Shown piece after piece: positions 23,293 through 35,286 of a stretch of 64,000 nt of DNA. Every line of letters starts with the position of its first letter. Positions within the stretch are counted from its first letter, which is position 1. The translations under genes and the position numbers were made by a program. Origin of the DNA: Bolinopsis microptera (lineage: Eukaryota; Ctenophora; Tentaculata; Lobata; Bolinopsidae); NCBI RefSeq assembly GCF_026151205.1, contig NC_087082.1:15657365-15721364 (forward strand), in the 5' to 3' direction. The notes under the pieces were generated by a model, which saw nothing but the letters and a program-made list of their open reading frames with translations, was not told where the DNA came from and searched no databases.

Positions 23293-26200
23293 TTACACCG
23301 GACTGGGCGCACCATTACATTTACCGTTACGAACTTTGTTTCGCTGCAGCTCCATCTGGAAGTATCTATGGTATTTATTGTCCGACTTCTCAACGAGGAG
23401 AGCCCATCTGCCCTTGATAGAATCCCAGACTCTGCCCAACATCCTGCCTTTGATCCTCACGAAGTAGATGAGAGGGAAGATGCTGGAGTTGAAGGTACTG
23501 AGGACTGTGGTACTGACCAGATACACGTAGAGATACACGTGCCAGCTCTTGTGGTTGTAGTCGATAATAGGGCTGGCCAGCTCCAACTCGAAAGTGATGA
23601 GACTGTAGAGCCACAGGATCATGTAAGGACCGTAACTGATGATAAATGCGAGGGTGATTATGGTGATGGTGATGCTCGCTCGCCGGGAACTGTCCGTGTC
23701 ACGAAGCTGGGACATCTGCCGAGAGGGTCTGGCGTGGAGCTCGTCCGCGTGAGACATAGCCATAGATCGGGGACTTGGCGGCACTAGCGTCACAGAGATC
23801 TTCCTCAACCAGAACTGGGAGTTCTCCCGCAGTAGGTTTATTGATGCGGACTTGGCAGAAGTACTGTTAGATTCCCGGGAGTTTTCCCGTTTGGGATCGT
23901 GGGAGTTTTCCCGGGAGACGGAGAGGCGGGATGTTGAGGTACTGGCAGATCTGCTGTGTTCTCTGAGTCGCTCGTTAACCGTCATGTGCTCGTTATTTGT
24001 GACTGATGTCCTCTGAAAATCACGATTCATGTTAGACAAATACTGATGGTTTAACTGGTTGACCAGCAGAAATTGGGAATATTCAATATTAAGAATGTCG
24101 AGCAAAGCAATATCTAGAAGCTCATATTAAAGTTAGACACGATACTGAATATCATGCTAGTTACCCGCAAAAGTATAACCACTTAATGATTTTAGGAATG
24201 TCTACTGTCTAGGATCGCAATTTAACAAATACTGAAAACTCATATTAAAACAAGTTGTTATTAACCTGAAACTGCTCCTGTTCTCGGGTGTTATTCCTGA
24301 GTTTAAGGACGACAAGAGAACAGCAAACCACAGTGACCAGGAATGGGATGGTGATGGACATGTTGATGAACAGTTTGATAAGCTTGGGGTAAGAGTACTG
24401 GTTGTAGTCTATCAGCATGTAGAAGGCTCCAACTGCTTTGTAGTACTGAAATGTTTGGGTTAGATGAGTGCAGGGAGACTGGAATATGTAATATTTATCA
24501 GCTGAGACAATTGCTATTATTTGCAATGCCAGCCGTTCATACTACGATATGTATTAGTAAAAATCTACCCGAAATAATTCGGGATGGTACTTATTGTTAA
24601 AATTTAGCCTGGTCCTGGCCACATAGCTAAAAATAAATACATGTTAAGTATTAACACTGGTGCTACTTACCACGAAGTGGAAGTTGTCGTAGAAAGGAAG
24701 AGCGGAGATAAGTACGGGAATAGTCCAGGAGACAAAGCTAAGTATCAAAGCCTTGTTGATCGTCATTATTCTCCTACTGCTGAACACGTAGTACACACCA
24801 ATAAACCTGAACAAATTTTATATTATACAAATCAGTGTTGTCAATATTTCATACGAAATTTTCCTAAATTTCACTTCAGATATGAAGATATCACAATTCA
24901 CGACAATATCTGGACTGTTACACAACTAAAAGTAACCCAACCAACTATCCATAATAAAATAGATAAGTCTGGTCAATGTTATATCGGATAGCAACGCGTG
25001 GATAAGTTATTTTCTACACTTTCTACGTACCGAATGAAGCAGAGGTTGGAGGTGAGGTAGATTGAGAGGAGGGGAAGGAGGGTGGACAAATACCCGATGA
25101 TATCACAAAACACTGTGAAGGCTTGCTGGTTCTCTATCCCAAACTCCCTTCCTTTCACCTGTCAAAGTAGGCCGTAAAATGGTGTATGTTGTACTTAAAG
25201 ATACTGTTTCAAGTGCAAAGTTATTACTCTGTTATTGTTAATTCATGGTTTGGACTCTAGAACTAGAACTTGAATTTTTAAAAGGCCTATAGACTATAGT
25301 GGTTGCAATGTCATGACGTTTCGTTGACTCGGAATTTTGTGAATGTAATCACGTTTGCTCAGGATTGCATCTATTTTGTGAAAGTAATCACGCTTGCGCA
25401 GGATTGCATCTATTTTGAGGGATGACCTTAGAAGCAATTATGTAACCTTTTAAAACTTATTTAGGTACTGCGTGAAAAGGTATTGCTAGAACGAAAAGAC
25501 GCGGTTTCACGTAAGCATAACAGTCTGCACCAAGGTACGATCAAAATTTAGCTTTTATCTGACAGAGTGACAGGTTGAGTGCAAGAGTCTGCTTTTATTG
25601 CTCAACATCAAACAGGTGGTGACTACTGACTACGATCTATCAAATTCTTTGTTTCACTAAGCTCATTTAACTTTGAGAATAGACAATTTTCACAATATTT
25701 TGAAAGGTATTGAGTGTGCTCAGACCTAAATTCCTAGCATGAATTGTATCATGAAAAGTGCACTCACCAAAGCGTAGCTGACGACAGGGGCCTGGATGGA
25801 GCACCCTATCAGGTCAATGACACATAACTGTAACATAATGATAGAGGTAGGGTTGAACTTCTTTTTGAGGAACTTCATCACAATTACCACCAGCATCATG
25901 AAGTTAAATACCGTCCTGCGAAGGAAAGAATCGTTAACTCACTTGAATTGAATTTAAAATACGGTATTGCCACTTTTGAACCAGATCTTTTAAAATTTGC
26001 AATGATCGCTTCATCAGGATTCTAATATCGACTTCGCTTCACACTTACTTAACCCAAAATCTAAATTTGGATATGTACCCAAACTGTAAAACCTAAAGAG
26101 AAAATACAAACTTTCACTGAAAACCGGTACATACCCGACAATGCAAATGAAGAAGTAGATGCGGTACATACCCGACAATGCAAATGAAGAAGTAGATGTA

Positions 26201-26340
26201 ACCGGTACATACCCGACAATGCAAATGAAGAAGTAGATGTAACCGATAACTGTATCTGCACTACTACTGAAATATGGACCAGTTGGAATGGTGGAGTTAC
26301 TTTTTACCTCCCTGTCTTCTGTTCCATTTGATGTAACCAT
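23293..26340 (-). CDS. Rhodopsin-class seven-transmembrane GPCR (479 aa)
   Basis: Cell-surface receptor; ligand unknown. Exons (minus): 26213..26340, 25768..25915, 25031..25158, 24671..24806, 24266..24445, 23293..24012; phases 2,0,2,0,0 all agree. N-terminus with two N-glycosylation sequons (NGT, NST); TM1 about 31-54 formed across the first intron (FFICIVG + TVFNFMML); TM2 68-89; TM3 104-128; TM4 150-171 with Trp; TM5 202-226; a Ser/Arg-rich third intracellular loop of about 125 residues with several RENS repeats; TM6 353-379 (ISYGPYMILWLY); TM7 396-425 with NSSIFPLIY in place of NPxxY. The DRY motif is not present: the equivalent is near LCFIRFIG. The C-tail is short and basic. A CAG acceptor lies one base before the ATG. 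The first donor is part of a triplicated segment. Subfamily not recognised. Confidence 0.85.
25331..25421. repeat. Two tandem copies of a 46-bp unit
   Basis: Core words GTAATCACG and CAGGATTGCATCTATTTTG repeat once, in a GPCR intron. Confidence 0.75.
26129..26244. repeat. Three tandem copies of the GPCR exon 1 splice donor
   Basis: A 37-41 bp unit occurs three times. On the minus strand each carries ATCTACTTCTTCATTTGCAT, then TGTCGG|GTATGTACC. Donor ends are at 26213, 26172 and 26135. The first gives the standard transcript. The third adds 78 nt (26 codons) and stays in frame; the second adds 41 nt and breaks the frame. Confidence 0.9.
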
Positions 26341-29300
26341 TCTGTTTGTAGTATCTACAATATTTTAGAGTTTATGATCAAAAGAGCAAAGTTGGTGAGC
26401 AAATATTAGACTATCGGGTATAAATATCCCAATATAATAAATTGAATTTTAGTTTAATTCTTGCTGATTAAAACTTGCTTATTAGACCATTTTAATCCCA
26501 GAACTATAGCAGGTAGAAGCAGGTAGAAGCAGAGAAGCTACCCCTTATAAATAATATGGTTTAAACTGGTGAGTGGGAACAATATAAAATGTTAGACAGT
26601 GCTCTTATACTAGCTTGTTAATCTTCCCTCACGTGACATTTGTCAACCAATTACAGAGGCTGAGAGACCTGCAATAGTTTATTGAACCTATTAGCCTTCT
26701 TTTAGTTCACGCACTACTGGTTACATACAATGTACAAATCTACTCCTTTTATAATATAAACTAGGGAAGAGTTTTAATCGCAAAATAAAGAGGACTAGTA
26801 GTACGATCGGAAAAGCAACGTCAGGCGTCAAGCACTGCCCAAATCATAAAAGTCAAGCTATCAAAGATACGTTATGTTAAGATGTCCAGTATATACGGAT
26901 TTAGTGAAGAAAATTGCTTCTTTGATCTCATCTCTTAGCTAGATAATGATAAGTAAAGCTTTGAGGTTTAGTATCCTGTATCCGTTAAATTTTAACATAA
27001 CTAGCTTCATCAACCTAGTCCAGGAAAAAATGTTCAAATTATGTTTTAGTAAGTTCGTTTCCTTTTCTCGCAGTTAGTGTCCTTTTCTCTGGAATAGGTT
27101 GATGAAATCGCCGCTAGAGCACAGAGTCTAAGAGTTAAATGTCTAACAGCAACACTTGTTTCTGTCTAGTTCTAATGTACCGTCACAATAGTGACTTTAA
27201 ATATATTAGAGGCCCTGCTAACAATCTAAACTTCGATAACAAAAATTTGTTAACTTTGTTAAGAGGCAAGTGTATCAGTCTAATAAATGGGGATCTGGCA
27301 TTTACTGATGACTGAAAAATGCAAACCTCGTTTTGTTATGTTAACTTCAATTTGATGTTATGTGGCTATGCAAGCGTATCTATATTCTAAAAAATGCATT
27401 GCGTGTGAAGTACGAGAATCAGTTTTACTGTTTAAGTTTCGCGGTTTGTTAACAAAAGAGGTTTATGTTAAACAAGAAAATAATTAAATAAGAGTGAAAT
27501 TTTAACCAAATAAAACAGAGCAAAATGAAACAAAAACAGAGGTGGTTGGCAAGCAAAGTCAATTATCATATTTTGTGTTTAAATTTCAAAGTTTCTCAAA
27601 ACATATTTCATATTCTAACTTCGTGTGTAGCGCGTGAATAATTTGCAATAAGATCATTCAATTTGCCGGTCAAACAGTTTAAACTCGTAAAATGGTGTCC
27701 AATCTTTAATGCTTTTTTGATTATAATCAAAATATTACAAAGCTATCATAACAGCACATACAAGGAGCAGACCTGCCTTCTTTTCAATCTGGGTGCAAAA
27801 CATTGCTCTAAATAGCCAACTCCTCTCTCTTGTAACTACAAATCAACCAATCAAATCAACTAAAGAGTACTACGTGGGTTGGGGTTTGCAATTGGAAGTG
27901 AGACACATGACAATAGCTGTTACAACTCCCCGTGCAGTTACAATTTTATTGCGACACGTGCTATGGATACCCGCAGTTTGCACGTGCTGTGGATACCCGC
28001 AGTTTGATCAGCTCGTGTGTCAAAACTTCGTACCACAAGTCCACCATGGTCATTGTAGGAAGGCTATGATAATTACCATGTAAAGTAGAACACAAGGCTG
28101 CCTTAATGGATTGAACCTCATAGGCTCCCTAGACAGCTGTCCGCGATATGATCAGTAATTCCGTTCACCGAAATTCAGGAGCTAAATACCAAAACAGGCC
28201 GATACTTCCCCCTTTTTTGGTGCGCTAATTCCTGGTAACCGAGACAGGAAAGAAAAATACCGAAAAACGATTGCACAAAAATCTGACACTTCGTGGCATG
28301 TCAAACCCACAAAAAACCTGAACAACTCTGAATAACCGATTCAATTGTCCTGAAAATGGATTCTTCGTAATTATATCTCAATTCGTATATAAAATGTTGA
28401 TTGTCGGCTCAATTTGTCAAAGCAAATGACGGAAAATCTCATTAAATTCTGGCACGGAAGGCCAACTAAGCGTTCATGTTTAGTAACGCATAGCTGCATT
28501 TGATAATTGAGTATGACTGTTAACACTTTAACACTTGTAATCCTACTCAACGTATCTGCAAACCTCCGAGAGAGGGAGCTAGCTTATATCTGAGAGTCAC
28601 TGACTGTCAAACTAGCAGTCAGAGGCATGAACAGATTTGTAATGAATTATAGTCATAGACGAGATTGAAGATGTATCGAGATATCGTTATTCGTTAGAAT
28701 AAATCAATTTGTCATCCCGTAGAAAATATGTTCGGCAATTTATCAATTTGTCGTCTAAAATTTGTATGGCAATTTATAAATTTATCATTGAAAGTTGATC
28801 TATTTATTGCAAGGAATTAGACACGGATGAATCGTCACAAGCACAGTAAACTGTCGCTCAGACTCATTCCTCCTGATTCAAGTCTCATTTCTGCTATGAA
28901 CAGTACATCACAACTGTGATTGCCGAAACCCAGCCCAACTTTTATGATAACACCTTGCTAGCTTAGTTTGTAACTTTATTCATTATTTAACATTGTTATT
29001 AGTTAATATCACAATGAGATCGTGGGCTGTAGGACTCCCAATTCTCAAGAGAAAGATGAACAGTAGTGGATAACATAATAGTGGATCAAGGATTCCTGAT
29101 TCGCCGAATCATACTTGATACTCATAAGTTTTAATGATCTTAACTAATCTAAGTCTAACATAACTACAAAAAAGTATAAGTATTAGGATGTGCGTAAAAT
29201 CTCAAAGTAATTTTGCAGCGTAACAGCTTAAAAATTAAATAACCAAATTTGCTCTCAGATCTCCACTGATCTCTTTCAAACGATACCCTCTTAGTTTTAC

Positions 29301-29420
29301 AGGTTCATATGTTTAGCTCATGACAGCTTGTAAAGAAAGTTTAACCATAAAAGGCACGATCATCACTTACGTTTAGTCTTACACTAGACACGGCAAACTT
29401 GCGTAAACTTTAACACGTAC
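26341..29420. other. Upstream of the GPCR, no gene confirmed
   Basis: AT-rich. A two-copy 26-bp tandem repeat (CACGTGCTRTGGATACCCGC then AGTTTG) lies at 27956-28008 and holds two CACGTG sites. No exon with convincing context. Confidence 0.45.
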
Positions 29421-29479
29421 CGTAGCCTGTAAATGGTATTGGTAATGAAATTTATCGCTATGGGCTCTGTTGGGTGAAA
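29421..29479 (-). other. Exon-like segment, phase-compatible with the GPCR
   Basis: A 59-bp segment flanked by a good acceptor (TTTTTCTTTCAG) and donor (CG|GTACGTG), open in frame (FHPTEPIAINFITNTIYRL), ending in phase 2 like GPCR exon 1, so it could splice to 25915. It would replace the N-terminal half of TM1 with a less hydrophobic segment and has no ATG of its own. It may be a chance match or an alternative upstream exon. Confidence 0.25.
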
Positions 29480-32400
29480 CTGAAAGAAAAAGGTTATCAT
29501 TCTTAGACATAACAACCTTTTATATTTAACTTTAATTTGTCATCGATGAAGCGTGTGGGAGGAAATTGGATTGCTATTGGAGAGTTACAGAGTTGCACTA
29601 TCATTTATCACCATAGTCAGTGTCAGGACAATATTCCTCACCTTAGGCTTATTTTGTTAAAGACTACTGACTAATAACGTTCGCAGACTTATGCAACTTA
29701 TGCAATCAAATCATAGCTGAACTGAAGTTATGAACATAAATAGTAATACTCAGTAGAGCAGATGGATTGATTTTTGGGTTACCCATAAGATTCAATGACC
29801 CATAAGATTCAATGACAAATATCGAGTTTACCGCTCGATCTTGAATCCTATATTCAAGCCCTGGATGCTGTACGAATATAGTATATCATATTATAATTAA
29901 TATAAATAATAAAACATCAATTCGCGAACCAACTGGATTGATTCGACCATGATCTGCACAGACTATCATTTACACAGACCATGATCTAAAAAGACCGTGA
30001 TGTTAGACTACGATGCAAATTATGACATGCACTGGCTGCATTTTAACTATGTTCTCGGAATTCCCATTCCGTTGGCAGTCGAGTCGAGACTAAAAACTAA
30101 AAGAATCTTTACTCTTTTACGCAATGCACGTTAAAAGGGTATTAATGTTATGAGGTATTGTAAAACGTGGAACTTTCTGAAAGTTTGAGCTGGTCGAGAC
30201 AAAGTGGTTTGCATAAACGATGCTGTACAATCCATAAGAATGGGTAACCTTTAAAACGGCAGTTTGCGCGTGCGAATTTGAAATTCTTATTATCTCAGAA
30301 TTATCTGGAGGACTAGAATTTTCTGTAATCTAATGAATGAACGGGCAGGTTCAGGGTTTAATCTCGATATTCAAGATAATGAACAGCAGATTAGCAAATT
30401 ATCTTAACCCCAATGACTTTTCGCTGTTTCAACAAAATTACCAGCAACCCCACTTTTAGAGTAGTAAGATCAGATTTAGAACTAGACCGGAAAATCATTG
30501 TCAAATTAGGCCTAACGCTTAGTATTGGAGCTGCACCTTTTTAAAATGGCTCAAGTGTTAAGAAATCAAGGAAATTTGTAAGTGAGAAATTATATTTGAG
30601 GGGATATGTCCAACCCTAATTTGCAGGTTATAAGTCACAACTCTATTGTAATTGAGACCACCAACTTTGACTGAAAAATAAGCGTTTTTAAACTTAAAGA
30701 GGTGAGGTCAAAGTACTATTACTAACAGTAACAAAGGTTAAGTAAGAAAATAATGAATAAATTCGAATGTAAACTGTAAAGCTAGGAGTGACAAGTATGA
30801 CAGTTTAAATGCTCCTTATCGAAACTAAGTTATAAATTCATAACTCGACTTCATGAATTTTTAACGTCTTAGATTTACCAAATGCCTTTTAGGAGCTAAT
30901 TTGCATAATTTCGGAATTCAAGTTTGTGATCCTATATTGAAATAAGTTCACTGTTTTAAATATGCGTGAGAGGCAATTAATGATACCAGCCATTTGCGCT
31001 ATTTTTTAATTAATCCTATTAAAAGGTAAATTGATTATTTAAAGTGTCCTTAAGCTATTTTGTAAATTTTGAAAATCAGACCTAAATTGGAGTTCATGGT
31101 TCCATTCATAAACTGTTTTTGCTCAATGCTCTTGAGTATAGTTGATTTTGTCACCAAATTAGGTTCATATAACAATTCCTCAACGACAACAGTAAACGAA
31201 AACACTTTACGCGTTAAACTTGAAATTGAAGACGGCCGCGATGGCTGAATTGTTTATTTACAGGGAACAAGATTTGTGATTGGACAGCTTATTCGTGGTC
31301 GCCATGTTTTGCCAGACGTTGCGCCATTTCACTTGCATGGCCTGAATCTGATCACACGCGTAAACCCTAATTTTGATATATAACGTTATCGCGTGAATCG
31401 TCGTTATCCGGTGATTTGAAAACTGCGTGATGGAAAAAAGGTTAAAACGGAAACAAAATCAAACAGAATCAAATACTAGTCTTGTAAAGTGTAAACTTCA
31501 ATTGATATATACGGCACCTCATGCAATATCAGCAAAATAAGACACTGTGATCACCCTACTACATATAACCCATTACCGGCAAATATAGGTGCAATGCGGG
31601 CCGGCTATTAAATTTAACCGGCTAATAGGGCCGGCTATAAACCGGCTATAATAACCCCCATTACCTAGTGTTAACTGTAGCTGTACTCCGTGTAGTTGTA
31701 CACGGTAAGTGGTGTCAACGTACGGAAGGGGTATTATAACCGATAGCTTTCTGTAAAATTAACTGAAGCCGTTTAACCTAAAAGTTTACGAAGTTCCAGA
31801 ACTTTCTGCCGTCAGATCAATATTCTATAGACGTGATTGAGGTCTCAAGTAGGAGAGAAATGTTTTCAATTAATCAGAAACAGTCGAAAAATCACAACTT
31901 TCTGGTGGATAATCATAAACTTTGTCCCACTATAAGTATAATACGGGACCCTCTCACTGAATTTTAAAGAGATCATGAAGTGTAAATTTGCGAATTCTTC
32001 AAAAATACTTGAAACTTGGGTAGTGAGCTAGGCTTGGTAATTCTGCCGCAATCCCAAAATAGCTCCGTCGTAATTGCTTCACAAGCTGAGATAATATGGG
32101 GCATATCAATTACATTTTTCCAAGTTGCAGCTAGGTGACAGGATAGCATATACGACATGTGTAAAAACACCTGATTTTATTCGTCCATAACAAGTTTTCT
32201 GTTGGTTATTTTTTTGAACCGACAAGATTACCATCAGGTATAAACCATTATATTTCACATATCTTCCTAAATTTGGTGTACAGCGATTAATCTAGTTCCT
32301 ACAAGCAATTAAAGGCATCCCACTTCATGGAACTTGAATGTAGCACGAAATCCTGGAATAACAGCTTAATTTTAATGCCATCATGTGCGGCTGTGTTTCA

Positions 32401-35000
32401 GCTATCTTTATGCACATTTTGCTGATATGCCACCGAAATTAACTTGCTCAAAAATTCAAAAAACATGGTTTTTTGGCATATTTTTGGCCCAAAAATCGGT
32501 TTTTTGCGATTTTACCCGGGGAAACTCAGACTTATCATTTCAAAACCACGTTTAATCGATTCTACGGTCAAAAGTACGTCTAGAAAGATGTATGTGGAGT
32601 CCCTAACGTATCTGGTATCGAGCAGAAAATGCCCGTAAGAGCTTTTACTAGTAAATTTATAAGACAATTATTTGACGCTTGTGTATATTATGCACATTAT
32701 AATACAACCACAATTTTCGAAAGATAAAAGTCAAATCTATCAAGTGTCGTTAATTTGAAGATTTTATCAATTAAATTGGCGCCACAGCACATGAATAAAA
32801 ATGTGCATTTTAACACTGTTTCTATTGCGGTGTCCATGACAGTTAGCCGCAATCTAACAAAATAGGGCGATCTTCCAGTATCGATTTCACGAGACATAAT
32901 TAAGTTACGAATCTGGGAATTCCGAGCCCTATTCTTATACTAGTGTTTCTATGTGATAGTATATGTGAAATGTTTTGACGATTAAGTCGGGGACACTTCA
33001 TGATCCCTTTAAGATTTTGTCGCGAGTATTTAAAATTATGGTATGGCACATACAGTCGAACAATAACTTTCTTCGCCGGATCTAAAATCTGTTGTTGAGT
33101 AACAGTTAATGACAACGAATTCCGAAGTCTTCAGGTAAATCTCTGCGAATTGCGATATAGACGTTATTATTGTTGCTAACAATGAGGAGGGGTGCCTGTG
33201 CCAAAAGATCAAGAATCTTAGGATACTCCTTCAGAACATCTACAATGTAGTGTACTGTAAAACAAGGGCGGTCGAACTATTCGATGACCCTGTAGAGGAA
33301 TCTACGAACTTTACAAATTATAAATTATTATTATAACATGAACATCGGCTGGGTTGCAAGCATTTAATCAGACCATACAGTCTGTATTTTATAAAGTAGA
33401 CTGATAAAATATGGAACCTCAGCTGCCAGAATATCTAACGTGACGACGTTTAAAGGTTGCCCAGACGACCGGCTGCGGTATTAGACACTTTAATTCTTCT
33501 TATTTGTTGCTCCTGAAGTTGAAACCTCACAAAAATCAATCAGCCGAACCGACTAAACAGAAAAGCGTTGACAAACCGTAAATGTTAAACCGACAATTTC
33601 CTACAAAAAATTTCCTACAAGAAAGCTTGATAAATATCTCCTTGAAGCAAAAAATTCCGTTAAATCACTGAATTTTTCCGGAAAAGTATAACCGTGGCGG
33701 TGACAGTTGCATAGCTAACAAATTACGAAAAACTTGGTTGGAGGGTGCATATCAGCGAAAACACGGGTACATTCCTCAAGCCTCCTAATGTGAAACTATA
33801 ATGAATTACGTAAATTCGACGCTGTGGCAATAAACAACAAGCAATTATTCCAAGTATAATACGTTAGCTCTATTATCCAGCGTACAGATACACATTACAC
33901 ACACTACAGCACTACTCAAAGGACAAAAGGATGCAAATCAACATAACTTATAATACTAGAGCACTACAATTTATAGTGCTCTGCTATTGTAAGATAGTAA
34001 ACTTATTAAAACTCTAAACTGATATTATCAAACCGTATAGTATCATCTTTAAGATGATACTATTTATCAGAAAAGTTCTTCAAACATCTCAATACACTTC
34101 TATTGCAGATTATCTGGCGTATAGTCGGTTAATAGTTCTCATGAACCATGAAGTTGAACCTTCCAAAATAACACTTACCTGTTTATCTCAATTATCTCAA
34201 TTATCCTCATTAACTGAATACCAGAACAGTTACACGCTTCTTGTCAATCTCAAAGAATCTTCCCCAGAACTCAGAAGTGATAATGAAATTTTAAGAGATC
34301 TACCAACTGTTATACGAGCAACCACGAACAGAATTTGGTAGGCTCGACTTTGATACAGTTGACAACCTTGTACCTAGTTATGTGACCTATATTTTGCCAT
34401 CACATCTTCTGACAAGGTGGTGAAATCAGAATGATGATTGTGATATTAAATGTAGAAGTAACCAAGAAATTCCACCAATTTGATAACATTCCGCCACTAA
34501 TGTTGGAGTTTAAGAAGGTTTAAACTTTGAAACAACTCTGTTAAGTCCTCAAATTCTCAACTGGATCTATGACAGCAACCAATATATCGCTATAACATGT
34601 GTTATATTCATATTCATAATGAAATTGATTCCATTTCATTTCTTATCATGGGCATCGAGCATGACCCAGGTTTCTTAAATCTCAATCAAATCACCAACAA
34701 ACAAACCACAGCATGTCACTTTGAGTTTGATCACTACTGACTCGCACTCATCATATTATACCCTACAATGAACACAATGTCAGTCTGGCATGACCAATGA
34801 ATATTGATGATCAGGTTGAGAATTGAGATACTCAGATAGAGATTAAGTGACCAGCGGTTCATTATTCAACAAGAATAAGATCTAGTGACAAAGAAATTAT
34901 AGGATTGGTCACGATTCCATGAATATGATTATCTCGTATGTGTTATCTGACATAATCTTAACGTTGACTATTCAGATTATTGGAGATAACGCCCAGCTGT
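29480..35000. other. Long gene-free AT-rich stretch
   Basis: No coding region with splice signals found. Around 31585-31660 several CCGGCTATA words repeat. Open frames at 32444, 32697, 32900 and 34054 are short and resemble nothing. Confidence 0.45.
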
Positions 35001-35036
35001 CACTCAGTGTCACAGCTGTCACTCAGTGTCACAGCT
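34994..35036. repeat. 19-bp tandem repeat, 2.3 copies
   Basis: AGCTGTCACTCAGTGTCAC twice, then AGCT. Confidence 0.85.
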
Positions 35037-35241
35037 ACGGATGAGTGGTGACTGCTGCTGACGGCTCACAATCTTGCTGCCAAGAATCGTGACAAGCGGA
35101 GGGACGGACTAAAACCCAAATAGATGTTCAGCACCTAGCGTCTCCTCTCCCCTCCGCTCACCAGTTTTAAACATTCGTACTAAAACAGAAAAACAACAAC
35201 CTTGTTAGCAAGCACAAGTTAGCTGCAAGCGTGCTGAAGTT

Positions 35242-35286
35242 AGTCACGTGACATGCAAATAGCAAAGTCACGTGACATGCAAATAG
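35242..35286 (+). promoter_or_regulatory. Duplicated E-box plus octamer module
   Basis: The 20-mer GTCACGTGACATGCAAATAG occurs at 35243-35262 and 35267-35286, 24 bases apart. Each copy joins a palindromic TCACGTGA (bHLH-Zip site) directly to ATGCAAAT, the POU-factor octamer. No gene start is visible nearby. Regulatory role is inferred. Confidence 0.4.

Noticed and set aside
23368-23787. 139-codon plus-strand frame
   Set aside because: Antisense shadow of the last GPCR exon.
31225-31270. Good Kozak-like ATG followed by a short frame
   Set aside because: Frame ends after 12 codons and no donor in phase was found.
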